A stretch of 64,000 bases of DNA from Elusimicrobiota bacterium (GCA_003151975.1 PLZD01000027.1:1-64000); one strand, 5' to 3'. Shown: positions 28,087-35,879, numbered from the stretch's first letter. Notes: generated by a model from the letters alone, not told the origin. Numbers and translations are program-made.

Positions 28087-28114
28087 CGATTTCCCGGGCT
28101 TAACGCCGCCGGCC

Positions 28115-28143
28115 TTGACAGGCCCAGCCCATAGCCCTATACT
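28115..28143 (+). promoter_or_regulatory. Consensus sigma70 promoter of the lipoprotein gene
   Basis: TTGACA (28115-28120), exactly 17 bp and TATACT (28138-28143) make the best -35/-10 pair in the window. A start near 28150 gives a leader of about 35 nt carrying AAGGAG (28171-28176) 8 nt before ATG 28185. High constitutive expression is likely. Confidence 0.8.
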
Positions 28144-28184
28144 TGAAACCGTCGCGTCCGATGAGTTATTAAGGAGATAGAACA

Positions 28185-28916
28185 ATGATGTCCCGATATT
28201 TTCTGCTTCCGACTTTGATCGCGGCCATGACGGCCTGCGCCACCGCCCCGGCCTCGGCCAAGGACAAGCCGAAATCCGACTCCGCCGGTCTGACCGATCA
28301 GGAACTCGATCAGAAGCGCGCAGATCTCGACGTCAAGCTGGCCAACCGCGCCGGCCACGTCAAGCAGGACCTGGACAAGATCGCTTCGTTCCAGCTCTCC
28401 GCCGAGAAGGACCGCCTCGATTTCGAGCGCCACGTCGCCGAAGAGCGCAAAGCCTTTTACCTGTTTCTCAAGTCCGTCAACGCCGACGCCCGCGGCAAAG
28501 AGCTCGACGAGTTCGGCGATAAGCAGCAGAAGGCGCGCGAAGATTTCGACAAGAAACAACTCGACGCGCAAAAGGATTGGTTCGGCGACACGATCGAGAA
28601 GTCATGGAGAACCGACAGCCTCGAGGTCGAGTCCGGTGCCGCTCCTGCGCCGGCGGCCGCTCCGGCGCCAGCTCCGGAGAAGCCGGCGGCGGAAACCCCC
28701 AAGAAGCCCGCGCCCGCCCACAAAGCGGTCTACAAGAAGAAGAGCAAGCCCGCGGTTAAGAAAAAGCCCAAGGCCGTGGCGGCCGAGGCCCCCGCGCAGG
28801 CTCCCTCGGTGCCGGCGGAGCAGAACTCGTCCGGACAGCCCGCGGTACAGCCCCCGGCGCCGCCCGCCGAAACTACCAGCCCCGACGCGCCGCCGCCCCC
28901 GCCGCCCGGCAACTAG
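28185..28916 (+). CDS. Lipoprotein with coiled coil and Pro/Ala/Lys-rich tail
   Basis: The 243-residue protein begins with a signal ending LIAAMTAC, a probable lipobox. Residues about 35-135 are charged and helical (LTDQELDQKRADLDVKLANR), probably a coiled coil. The last 100 residues are Pro/Ala-rich with a basic core (VYKKKSKPAVKKKPK) that could bind peptidoglycan or span the wall. No enzyme motif is visible. The strong promoter and ribosome binding site suggest an abundant envelope protein. Confidence 0.65.
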   Translation: MMSRYFLLPTLIAAMTACATAPASAKDKPKSDSAGLTDQELDQKRADLDVKLANRAGHVKQDLDKIASFQLSAEKDRLDFERHVAEERKAFYLFLKSVNADARGKELDEFGDKQQKAREDFDKKQLDAQKDWFGDTIEKSWRTDSLEVESGAAPAPAAAPAPAPEKPAAETPKKPAPAHKAVYKKKSKPAVKKKPKAVAAEAPAQAPSVPAEQNSSGQPAVQPPAPPAETTSPDAPPPPPPGN

Positions 28917-28950
28917 CCCTAGGCCCTTCGGGGCGTCCTCTAGTCCAAAA

Positions 28951-29020
28951 GACCTACTTCAGTCATAGGTCCATAGACCCTCGAAGGTCTAGGCCATCGG
29001 ACTTAGACTCAAGTAGGACC
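28951..29020 (+). other. Long imperfect hairpin, probable structured RNA before the subtilase
   Basis: A 70-nt segment folds on itself. The outer stem is CCTACTT (28953-28959) with AAGTAGG (29011-29017); inside are AGTC/GACT, GGTCC/GGACT and an apical TAGACC/GGTCTA around a CTCGAA loop (28973-28990). A separate GCCC-TTCG-GGGC tetraloop hairpin lies at 28923-28934. No T tract follows, so it is not an ordinary terminator. It may be a leader structure for the subtilase mRNA or a processing site between two co-transcribed genes. Confidence 0.55.
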
Positions 29021-29055
29021 TTGTAATCCTCGAGATCAGGTCGGGGAGCTTCCAC

Positions 29056-29074
29056 CACCGGGCCTAATCCGGTG
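29056..29074 (+). other. Short perfect hairpin in the subtilase leader
   Basis: CACCGG (29056-29061) and CCGGTG (29069-29074) pair around a 7-nt loop, 33 nt before the start codon. With the 28951 hairpin it fills the whole leader between lipoprotein and subtilase. Confidence 0.5.
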
Positions 29075-29107
29075 TCACCAGGGGACGACTCATTCAGGGG
29101 GAATGAA

Positions 29108-30415
29108 ATGACTTATCATCGTCAAGCCTGGTCTCTGCTTCTTGCCTTGATCCTCGGATTCTCCGCGGCGCCCGCTTTCGCCCGCGGTCATCACGGAGGC
29201 AAACGCCTCATCATCAGCGTCGATTCGCGTCTGTCGGACCAGGACAAGGCCGACCTCGCGAAGATGCTGGGACTCGACTCTGTCGAGGACCTGGCCAACA
29301 TCGACCTGATCATCGTCGAGATCCCCGACAACCGCTACGCCGCGGCCAAGGCCAAGCTGATCGGCTACAATCACATCCAGAGCGTCGAAGACGACTTCTA
29401 CGTCAACTGGCTCAAGATGGACGGCCCGCAGACCTTCTCGCAGACGCCCTTGCCGGACTTCGGCGGCGTCATGGGCGGGCTGCCCAAGTTCTCGTCCAGC
29501 GCCAAGACTCCTCGGACCGTTCCGGCCCCGGCGGCGCCTCAGCCCTCGGCTCCCGACCCCAGCCTTATACAAGGAGAGGTTCCGTGGGGCATCGCCCGAG
29601 TCAAGGCCCCGGATCTGTGGGACAAGAATAATCCCGCCACGATGGGCGCGGGCGTCAACGTCGCGGTCATCGACACCGGCATCGACTGCAGCCATCCCGA
29701 CCTTAGCTGCAATCTCTCCGAGGGCGTGAATTTCGTCGACCCCACGGTCGCTCCGATGGACGACCAGGGGCACGGCACGCACGTCTCGGGCACCATCGCG
29801 GCGCGCTGGGACGGGCACGGCGTCGTCGGCGTGGCGCCCTTGGCCCACGTGATCCCGGTCAAGGTCCTCGACTCGACAGGCGGAGGCTCGGTCTCCAACA
29901 TCGTCCGCGGCATCAACTGGGCCGCCAGCCAAGGCGTCGACGTGATCAACATGTCGCTGGGCTCTCCGCAGACCAGCCCTTCTTTGGAGAAGGCGGTCAA
30001 CAACGCCCTGCGCAAGGGCGTGACGATCGTCGCGGCCTCCGGCAACGAGGGCCCCGACAACGCGCCTTCCTACCCCGGCGCCTACCCCGGCGTGATCGCC
30101 GTGGGCGCCAGCGACAAGAACGACCAGCTCGCCTCGTTCTCGAGCCAGGGCGACTATGTCTCCTTCATAGCGCCCGGAGTGGACGTGATCTCGACGGCCC
30201 CGGGCGGCAAGTACGCCCAGCACTCGGGTACTTCGATGGCGTCGCCGCACGTCGCGGGCTTGGCCGCGATCGCGGTCGCGATGGGCGCGCGCGGCCCGCA
30301 GGCCGTCGCCCAAGCCCTGAGCAACGCCGCCAGCCGGCTCTGCTCGGCGAGTACCTGCCTGCCCGCCGCCGCGGAGGGCGTCGGTCTGCCGGAAGCCACC
30401 AAGATCAGGCCGTAG
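29108..30415 (+). CDS. Secreted subtilisin-like serine protease (S8)
   Basis: The 435-residue preproprotein has a signal peptide (SLLLALILGFSAAPAFA), an inhibitor-I9-like propeptide (residues about 35-105, KRLIISVDSRLSDQDKADLA) and a complete S8 catalytic domain. The catalytic residues are Asp in VIDTGID (near 188), His in GHGTHVSG (near 222), oxyanion Asn in ASGNEG and Ser in GTSMASPHVAG (near 374). Two cysteine pairs may form disulfides. It should be exported and self-processed. AGGGGG about 7 nt before the ATG is the ribosome binding site. Confidence 0.93.
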   Translation: MTYHRQAWSLLLALILGFSAAPAFARGHHGGKRLIISVDSRLSDQDKADLAKMLGLDSVEDLANIDLIIVEIPDNRYAAAKAKLIGYNHIQSVEDDFYVNWLKMDGPQTFSQTPLPDFGGVMGGLPKFSSSAKTPRTVPAPAAPQPSAPDPSLIQGEVPWGIARVKAPDLWDKNNPATMGAGVNVAVIDTGIDCSHPDLSCNLSEGVNFVDPTVAPMDDQGHGTHVSGTIAARWDGHGVVGVAPLAHVIPVKVLDSTGGGSVSNIVRGINWAASQGVDVINMSLGSPQTSPSLEKAVNNALRKGVTIVAASGNEGPDNAPSYPGAYPGVIAVGASDKNDQLASFSSQGDYVSFIAPGVDVISTAPGGKYAQHSGTSMASPHVAGLAAIAVAMGARGPQAVAQALSNAASRLCSASTCLPAAAEGVGLPEATKIRP

Positions 30416-30428
30416 ATAACCGCAACGA

Positions 30429-30464
30429 GCGCCGCCGGGTGACCAAAGTCATACCCGGCGGCGC
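30429..30464 (+). terminator. Perfect 12-bp stem-loop after the subtilase
   Basis: GCGCCGCCGGGT (30429-30440) and ACCCGGCGGCGC (30453-30464) are perfectly complementary around a 12-nt loop, 14 nt after the stop. There is no T run, so termination would depend on the stem alone or on Rho; transcript end protection is also possible. It abuts the -35 box of the next promoter. Confidence 0.65.
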
Positions 30465-30493
30465 TTGACGCTGTGGTGCCGCGTCGCTATACT
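30465..30493 (+). promoter_or_regulatory. Promoter of the trypsin-like protease gene
   Basis: TTGACG (30465-30470), 17 bp and TATACT (30488-30493) end 6 nt before ATG 30500. This is the clearest leaderless promoter in the window. Confidence 0.75.
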
Positions 30494-30499
30494 GTCGGT

Positions 30500-31510
30500 A
30501 TGACCAAATACGCCCTGCTTCTGCTCCTCGCGCTTCCCGCCGCCGCCGCAGATCTCTCGCCGCGCCAGATTTACCAGAAAGACGGCCCCGCCGTCGTGCT
30601 TCTGCTCTGCACCGGCCCCGACGGCACCGGAGAGCTCGGCTCGGGCTCGATCATCGACGACAACGGACACATCCTGACCAACGCCCACGTCGTGCTCAAG
30701 GCCTCGAGCGGCGAGCCCTACGACAACATCCATGTCTACTTCAAGCCGGCCAAGCTGACCGGAGACACCAAGCAGGACCTGGTCAACGGAAAATCCGCGC
30801 GCATCATCAAGTCCGATCGCGCGCTCGACTTGGCCCTGCTCGAGCTCGACGACAAGCCCGCGGGCGCTGCCGTCATGCCCATCGGCGACGCCGCCGGCGT
30901 CCAGCCGGGAGACCCCGTGGTCGCGATCGGCCACCCGGAGCAGGGCGGGCTCTGGACGCTGACGACCGGCGTGGTCAGCACGACCTTGGCGGACCTCGGC
31001 GGCGTCAAAGGCAAGAACGTCTTTCAGACCGACGCCTCCATCAACCGCGGCAACTCCGGCGGGCCGCTGATCGACCGGCAGGGCAACCTAATCGGAGTGA
31101 ACACCTCGATGGCGCGCAAGGCCGCCGACGGGCTGACGATCACGAGCGTCAATTTCTCGCTCAAGTCCAGCGTCGTCAAGAAGTGGCTAGGCGGCGAGAT
31201 CGCTCTCGCCAAGCCCGTCGAACCCACCGATGACCAGGCCAGCGCTCAGCCCGCGGCGGCTCCAGAGGCCAAGCCGGAGGCAAAACCTGAAGCGATTACC
31301 AAGCCTCAGCCAAAGCCCGAGGTAGTACAGGAATCAAAGCCCGAGGCCAAACCTGAAGCCAAGCCGACGGTCAAACCCGCCGCCTCCAAGCCCGAGATCG
31401 TGACGCCCGTTAAGCCTTACCAGATCAGCCAGCTGATGCAAGACATGGCCGATATGGAGGATCTCGAGAAGGAGATGCAGGGCGAGATCCGCAAGCGGCG
31501 CCCGCAGTAG
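30500..31510 (+). CDS. Secreted trypsin-like serine protease (DegP-like, without PDZ)
   Basis: The 336-residue protein has a signal peptide (MTKYALLLLLALPAAAAD) and an S1C-type protease domain: His in TNAHVVL (near 61), Asp in ALDLALLEL (near 108) and Ser in NRGNSGGPLI (near 184). Where HtrA proteins have PDZ domains, this one has a tail of KPEAKPEA-type repeats (about 250-300) and a short acidic helix. It may be a periplasmic quality-control protease with the tail bound to the wall or membrane. Confidence 0.87.
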   Translation: MTKYALLLLLALPAAAADLSPRQIYQKDGPAVVLLLCTGPDGTGELGSGSIIDDNGHILTNAHVVLKASSGEPYDNIHVYFKPAKLTGDTKQDLVNGKSARIIKSDRALDLALLELDDKPAGAAVMPIGDAAGVQPGDPVVAIGHPEQGGLWTLTTGVVSTTLADLGGVKGKNVFQTDASINRGNSGGPLIDRQGNLIGVNTSMARKAADGLTITSVNFSLKSSVVKKWLGGEIALAKPVEPTDDQASAQPAAAPEAKPEAKPEAITKPQPKPEVVQESKPEAKPEAKPTVKPAASKPEIVTPVKPYQISQLMQDMADMEDLEKEMQGEIRKRRPQ

Positions 31511-31514
31511 ATCT

Positions 31515-31718
31515 CTAAAAGATCAGCAGGCCGGCCAGGGCGATCACGCACCCGATGATCATGCGGCCGAAATCGCTCTCCTTCTTTCCCGTCGCGAGGA
31601 AGGACAAACCCAGCAAAATCAAGGTCACGCTGAGCACGATCTTCGTGGCCAGCTGCGAAGTCAGCTTTAAGCTATAAACCGTCGAAGGGGTTTGCGATTG
31701 CGCCCAGCTAGCGTCCAT
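31515..31718 (-). CDS. Small two-helix membrane protein (paralog of the gene at 4045)
   Basis: The 67-residue protein has two helices joined by TGKKESDFGRMIIG, the same core as GKKAGDVQKMIIG in the protein at 4045. ATG 31718 is chosen because the frame further upstream lies in the HEAT-protein gene. It overlaps the end of that gene by 11 bp, so translation is coupled. Function unknown. Confidence 0.65.
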   Translation of the reverse strand: MDASWAQSQTPSTVYSLKLTSQLATKIVLSVTLILLGLSFLATGKKESDFGRMIIGCVIALAGLLIF

Positions 31719-32790
31719 GCTTCTTCGTGTCTTGCGCGGGAGGAGCCGAGGCCGCCTTCTGCGCCCAATCCTCCCATGCGTCGTAATCATGCTGGCCGAA
31801 AGGCTGCTGCGAGAGGACGGACAGCAAAGTAAAGGCCGAGTCGTGATTAGCGGGCTGGTCGAGCCTCAGCAGGGGCATGAGCTTGGGCGTCGCGCGGGTC
31901 GTGAGGAAGGATTTGTAAGCGTCGGTGTCGGCCAGCGCCACGAGCAGGCCCAGCGCCTTGCCGCGCTCACTGACCGTCGGGAAATCGAGCGCCGCGACGA
32001 CGCGGCTGATGTCGACGACGACGGTCTTGTGGTAGATCGCGATGTCCGAGAGGATCCCGAGCGCCGCCTCGCGCACGTCCGCGGAGGGATCGGACAGGCC
32101 GTCGGCCGCGACCCGGGCCGCCTCGCCGCCGTCCTGCACGTAGGAAAGGGCGCAGAGCGCAGATGACCGCCGCGCGGGGTCGGCGTCTTCCTTGGCGGCT
32201 TTCGTGAGAGCGGCCTTGTTTTTCTCGGCGCCGTCGGCGAGCTTGCGCTCGAGCGCGGCCAGCTCGGGAGTCGACGAGCCCCACTTGCAGAAAAAACCGG
32301 GGCACTCGGGACGCTCGATGACCGATAAGTTGCCCTGGTTCATCAGCGAAGTGCCCAGCACGTCATACTGCTGCCATGACGTGATCAGGCCTCCGGGGTC
32401 CGTCGGGGTTCCAATGGGCGGCGCGTGGAAAGGCATCCGTTGCGCGGCGTCCTTGGCGTCGACGAGATCGAAGGTCAGATACACCGTGCGCTCGGCCGAC
32501 GTGATGTACTCACCGTAATAGAGTTTGACGAAGGCGAATTTTCCCATGGCCCGCACGGACGACTCAAGCTGGTCGTGAAGCCGCGCCCTCTCTTTCTCGC
32601 GGTTCTTGTGATTCTCGTAGCGCAAGCGCGCGTAGTCGGAGAGCATCGAGCCCAATTTTTGCTTGAGCTGGTCGGTCGTGACTTGCTCGGAGCGGTAGAC
32701 GTCGATGCCGCGCAGCGTCGTCGAGGAAAACTGCGCGCGAGCCGAGACGGAAATCAGCAGCAGCGCGACGGAAAACGAAAGTGCTCTCAC
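31708..32790 (-). CDS. Secreted HEAT-repeat protein
   Basis: The 360-residue protein starts at GTG 32790 with a signal peptide (VRALSFSVALLLISVSARA). Residues about 190-330 carry armadillo/HEAT-like helical pairs (SSALCALSYVQDGGEAARVAADGL, shortened here; then VREAALGILSDIA and ALGLLVALADTDAYK). They probably bind another protein in the periplasm. The N-terminal half is unassigned. Starting further upstream would run through the divergent promoter, so GTG is preferred. It is the first gene of a two-gene operon. Confidence 0.65.
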   Translation of the reverse strand: MRALSFSVALLLISVSARAQFSSTTLRGIDVYRSEQVTTDQLKQKLGSMLSDYARLRYENHKNREKERARLHDQLESSVRAMGKFAFVKLYYGEYITSAERTVYLTFDLVDAKDAAQRMPFHAPPIGTPTDPGGLITSWQQYDVLGTSLMNQGNLSVIERPECPGFFCKWGSSTPELAALERKLADGAEKNKAALTKAAKEDADPARRSSALCALSYVQDGGEAARVAADGLSDPSADVREAALGILSDIAIYHKTVVVDISRVVAALDFPTVSERGKALGLLVALADTDAYKSFLTTRATPKLMPLLRLDQPANHDSAFTLLSVLSQQPFGQHDYDAWEDWAQKAASAPPAQDTKKHGR

Positions 32791-32796
32791 GCCCTG

Positions 32797-32819
32797 ATTA
32801 TAACACAATTTGTTATATT
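32797..32819. promoter_or_regulatory. Overlapping divergent extended -10 promoters built on an inverted repeat
   Basis: TATAACA (32799-32805) and TGTTATA (32811-32817) form a perfect inverted repeat. Each arm is the core of an extended -10: TGTTATATT on the plus strand, ending 8 nt before ATG 32828, and TGTTATAAT on the minus strand, ending 6 nt before GTG 32790. The two start codons are separated by 37 bp. Confidence 0.65.
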
Positions 32820-32827
32820 GCCCAGGA

Positions 32828-33874
32828 ATGGCAGAAACCATCCGCGATTGCGCCGTCCGCGTCTTCGAGATGCCGCTCAAGCGCCCGTTCGTGACCTCGC
32901 TCGGCCGCAAGACGCACACGGTCAACGCTGGCGTCACTCTGCGCTTAAGCGGCGGAGCGTCGGGTTACGGCGAGGCGTCCACTTCCTTGGCGTCCGCCCA
33001 TCTCAAACCCGAGCGCCTGCGCGCGAGCCTCGAGTCGCTGGGGCGCTGGGCGAAGGGCCGAGACGCCGATCAATACCGCGCCGTAATCGAGGGCGCGTGG
33101 AAGAAGGATCTGCCCTCTCCCGCGGCGGCGGCCTTCGAATGCGCCTTGCTCGACGCCGTGGCCGCGTCCAGCGGCCTGTCGCTGACGCGCTGGTTCGGCG
33201 GCAAGCTCGACCGCCTCGAGACCGACATCACCCTTTCGGCCTGGGAAGACCCGTCGATGACGCGCGACGCCGCGCGCGAAGCCGCGCGCGAAGGCTTCCG
33301 GATCTTCAAGATCAAGGTCGGGGGGGACCTGAAAGTGAACCTCGCGCGCGTGCGCGCGGCGCGCTCCGCCCGGCCGAAGGCTCCCTTGATCCTCGACGGC
33401 AATCAAGGGATGACGCCCGCCTCGGCGCTCCATCTCGTCGAGGCGTGCCTGAAAGAGGGAGCCGACGTGCGCCTGCTCGAGCAGCCGCTGCTCAAGGCCG
33501 ACATTGCGAAGATGCCCGCGCTGACCCGGCGCTGCCCGGTGCCGATCGCGCTCGACGAGTCATGCCAGACGCCTCAGGACGCGGTGCTGATCGTAGAGGC
33601 GAAAGCCGCGACGGCGATCAACATCAAGATCGCCAAATCAGGCTTGCTGCGCTCTCTCGATATCGCCGCTGTCGCGCGCGCAGCGGGCCTCAAGCTCATG
33701 ATCGGCTGCATGACCGAGACCGGGGCGGGACTATCGGCGAGCGTGCATTTCGCGCTGGGCACCGGGTTCTTCGAATTCGTCGATCTCGACAGCGATCATC
33801 TTCTGTCCGGGCCGCAGAAACGGCGGGATTGGGAGAGGACGGGACCCGAGCTGCGGCTTAGTTGCAGGACTTGA
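32828..33874 (+). CDS. Dipeptide epimerase (L-Ala-D/L-Glu epimerase-like, enolase superfamily)
   Basis: The 348-residue protein has the enolase capping domain (residues 1-115) and a barrel with the MLE-subgroup acid/base lysines: KIKVGG near 160 and NIKIAKSG near 265. Metal ligands are in LDGNQG, LLEQPL and ALDESC. This set fits epimerases of L-Ala-D/L-Glu type, which recycle murein peptides. Specificity for other dipeptides is equally possible. It lies among secreted proteases, which fits peptide use, but it has no signal peptide and acts in the cytoplasm. Its 3' end overlaps the convergent neighbour by 17 bp. Confidence 0.87.
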   Translation: MAETIRDCAVRVFEMPLKRPFVTSLGRKTHTVNAGVTLRLSGGASGYGEASTSLASAHLKPERLRASLESLGRWAKGRDADQYRAVIEGAWKKDLPSPAAAAFECALLDAVAASSGLSLTRWFGGKLDRLETDITLSAWEDPSMTRDAAREAAREGFRIFKIKVGGDLKVNLARVRAARSARPKAPLILDGNQGMTPASALHLVEACLKEGADVRLLEQPLLKADIAKMPALTRRCPVPIALDESCQTPQDAVLIVEAKAATAINIKIAKSGLLRSLDIAAVARAAGLKLMIGCMTETGAGLSASVHFALGTGFFEFVDLDSDHLLSGPQKRRDWERTGPELRLSCRT

Positions 33875-34895
33875 TCAGCTTCTTGGTCCCGCGGTCGTCG
33901 AAGAGCTTCTTCTCATCGGCAGCGAGATCCTTGCCGTCGTTTTGCGTCGCGCCCTCGAGGCGCGCTCCCAAACCCAGCATGTCGTTGACGATGTAATCTG
34001 GGAACTGCCCACCGTTGTCGGCCTGTGCCTGCAGGATCTTACAGCGCACGGCGCAAAGCTGGCCTTTGACGGCGCCTCCGCAGGATTTGACGTCGTTGAT
34101 GGAGTCGCAGCCGTTGAGCAGGCCTTCAGCGATGCACTTCGGCGCGCCGCCCTTGTGCGCGGCGGCCTTGACCTCCTTCGTGACGACCGGCTTGGCGGTG
34201 TCGCAGAGGTAGACGTACTTCTCCAGCGTTCCGCAATCTTGTCCGTTGTCGCAATCGACTTTGCGGTCGCTGGCCGGTATGTCCGCGCCGTCGCCGAGCT
34301 GCCGAAGGTAGCGGACCATCGCCTTGCGTTCGTCATCGTAGACGCCGCCGTAGCAGGTGAACTGACAGCCATAGACGGGGTCCGGGAAACCAGCGGTCTT
34401 GTGGAACTCTGGAGACACGATGTAGCGCTGATTGGGATTTCCATCGACGGCGTGGATCATTTCGTGGAAAACGCGCGCCTCCAGCGAATACTGGCTCATG
34501 CGCGTGTGCATCGTCATCGAGATGTCCGCAGACTTTAAAGGGCCCGTCGTGGGCTCGCGCACCGTCTCGCCGCCCGACGCCCGCATTTCTTGAGCGCAGG
34601 AGAATCGGAACTTCGGGAAGTCCCGCTTGATGTCGCGCGCCATGACGCCTTTGTTGTACGTGGAAAGGCAGCTGTCGACCATCTTCATGGCCCCGTCGAT
34701 GGCCGCGCGCATGCGCTGCTGCTGCTTCTCGTCGCAGCCGGGAAACGGGATCTCCTTGGCCGACACGGAAGCCGTGGGAGCGGCGGCCGCGTCAGCGCCG
34801 GACGGACCGGCCTGGGATTTCAGCGCGGCCAGAGAATCGGCGCGCGCGGAGGGCGCGAGGGCGAGGAGCAGCACGGCGAGGGGAAGCCGGCTCAT
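33858..34895 (-). CDS. Secreted Cys-rich putative zinc metallopeptidase
   Basis: The 345-residue protein has a signal peptide (MSRLPLAVLLLALAPSARA) and a HEMIH motif (HExxH) in VFHEMIHAVDGNP near residue 150, with possible third ligands in EFHKT 17 residues on. More than a dozen cysteines (for example YGCQFTCYGG and CDNGQDCGTLEKYVYLC) suggest disulfides outside the cytoplasm. I cannot assign it to a named peptidase family, so the activity call rests on the motif and export signal. Confidence 0.62.
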   Translation of the reverse strand: MSRLPLAVLLLALAPSARADSLAALKSQAGPSGADAAAAPTASVSAKEIPFPGCDEKQQQRMRAAIDGAMKMVDSCLSTYNKGVMARDIKRDFPKFRFSCAQEMRASGGETVREPTTGPLKSADISMTMHTRMSQYSLEARVFHEMIHAVDGNPNQRYIVSPEFHKTAGFPDPVYGCQFTCYGGVYDDERKAMVRYLRQLGDGADIPASDRKVDCDNGQDCGTLEKYVYLCDTAKPVVTKEVKAAAHKGGAPKCIAEGLLNGCDSINDVKSCGGAVKGQLCAVRCKILQAQADNGGQFPDYIVNDMLGLGARLEGATQNDGKDLAADEKKLFDDRGTKKLIKSCN

Positions 34896-34911
34896 GGTCT
34901 TCTCTTAACGA

Positions 34912-34940
34912 AGGATAGCCCCGGAGCCGGACAAAATCAA
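34912..34940 (-). promoter_or_regulatory. Promoter of the Cys-rich secreted protein
   Basis: TTGATT (34940-34935), a 17-bp spacer and TATCCT (34917-34912) precede the ATG by 16 nt. The predicted leader is about 9 nt, too short for a normal ribosome binding site. Confidence 0.6.
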
Positions 34941-34954
34941 TAGAGAAGTTCCAG

Positions 34955-35239
34955 CTACGCCTTCTCCTGCCTCAGCCTCTCGGTGATCCACATCCGCATC
35001 AGCGTCGAGTAATTTAATCCCTTATGGGCCGCGATCTCCTTGATCTTCGCCAGCGTGTCGTCCTCGAGGCGCAAAGCGACGAGACGCCTCGGGCTGACGA
35101 TCTTGATCTTCAAGCCCTTCGCGAAGGTCATTTTGACCGGGCGGACAATGCCCTGATCTACCATCGAAGTCTTGTCGTACCAATCCCGCAGTTCCTCGTC
35201 CGTCATTTTCTTCCGATTCTCGGTTTTCTTCATTTTCAT
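34955..35239 (-). CDS. BrnA-like antitoxin
   Basis: The 94-residue protein has a charged N-terminus (MTDEELRDWYDKTSM) and a C-terminal ribbon-helix-helix-like region (RLVALRLEDDTLAKIKEIAA followed by NYSTLMRMWITERL), the layout of BrnA/CopG antitoxins that bind DNA and neutralise BrnT-type toxins. Its ATG follows the toxin stop TAA directly with no gap. Toxin-first order is typical of BrnTA. Confidence 0.82.
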   Translation of the reverse strand: MKMKKTENRKKMTDEELRDWYDKTSMVDQGIVRPVKMTFAKGLKIKIVSPRRLVALRLEDDTLAKIKEIAAHKGLNYSTLMRMWITERLRQEKA

Positions 35240-35518
35240 TTAGTGCGCGATGTGCGCATTGTACCGTCGACGTTCGGCGTCGGTCATCTCCCGCGAAGTA
35301 ATGACTCGAGCCACGCCTTTTCCCAACGAGCGAACCGCCACCATCAGGTATCTGCCCTCCTCGGTCCGCCCCAGAATCTCGTAAAGCCCCTTTTCCCGAC
35401 CGCGATACAAAAAGCTTCGACCAAAAACCGCCTGGCTTGCTTCTTCGGCCGTGATGTTGTGCCCCGCCGCGATGTGAACATCAGTTTCCTCGCCGCAGAG
35501 AAGCTCGAGAATCCTCAT
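35240..35518 (-). CDS. BrnT-like ribonuclease toxin
   Basis: The 92-residue protein shows the BrnT pattern: an early segment HNITAEEASQAVFGRSFL, then GLYEILGRTEEGRYLMVAVR and the C-terminal VARVITSREMTDAERRRY. BrnT cleaves RNA and is neutralised by BrnA. The N-terminal start is not the usual FEWDxxK, so it is a divergent member. ATG 35518 is preferred because it lies next to the palindromic operator; a start further upstream would cross the operator. Confidence 0.8.
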   Translation of the reverse strand: MRILELLCGEETDVHIAAGHNITAEEASQAVFGRSFLYRGREKGLYEILGRTEEGRYLMVAVRSLGKGVARVITSREMTDAERRRYNAHIAH

Positions 35519-35544
35519 ACAGTGTAATCCGTATAACACTGTAT
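35517..35544. promoter_or_regulatory. Palindromic operator of the toxin-antitoxin pair
   Basis: ATACAGTGT (35517-35525) and ACACTGTAT (35536-35544) form a perfect 9-bp inverted repeat with a 10-bp centre. It overlaps the toxin start codon, and a TATAC -10-like element lies in its centre on the minus strand. Repression by the antitoxin bound here is the natural reading. Confidence 0.75.
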
Positions 35545-35662
35545 GTCAAGGCTGATTGGGGTGCCCATAAAGAGTATACGATTGAGCCCCCTAAATTGCT
35601 CCACTTCAGGACTAGGACTAAAGACCCTGGCCGCGATCAGAAACGAGCGTCACCCTCATGAT

Positions 35663-35839
35663 ATGAAGGCGATCCGCGGCCGGCGGGGCCAAAGCTCCGT
35701 CGAATACGTCATGCTCTTGAGCGCCGTTCTCGTCGTCATCCAGATCGTGGGCCTCACGATCTCGAAATACGGCCGCGACCTGACCGACCGCGTGCTGGAC
35801 CGCGCGATGTCGGCGGCCATCGCACTGGCCTCGCCCTGA
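35663..35839 (+). CDS. Flp-type (class III) pilin-like peptide
   Basis: The 58-residue peptide has a basic leader MKAIRGRRG followed by QSSVEYVMLLSAVLVVIQ, which is a class III prepilin pattern: cleavage after Gly, Glu at position +5 and a hydrophobic helix. It could be a Flp/TadE-like pilin or pseudopilin. No other Tad genes lie in the window. The 118 bp between the toxin operator and this gene hold no clear promoter. Confidence 0.62.
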   Translation: MKAIRGRRGQSSVEYVMLLSAVLVVIQIVGLTISKYGRDLTDRVLDRAMSAAIALASP

Positions 35840-35844
35840 AGGCC

Positions 35845-35873
35845 TTGCGCTAAACGCGACCGCAGGCTATCCT
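35845..35873 (+). promoter_or_regulatory. Promoter of the signal peptidase gene
   Basis: TTGCGC (35845-35850), 17 bp and TATCCT (35868-35873) end 6 nt before GTG 35880, giving a leaderless transcript. Confidence 0.6.
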
Positions 35874-35879
35874 AACGCC

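Noticed and set aside
28917-29107. Known cyclic di-GMP or cobalamin riboswitch before the subtilase
   Set aside because: The pairing is clear but I could not place the conserved core of either class, so it is kept as an unassigned structure.
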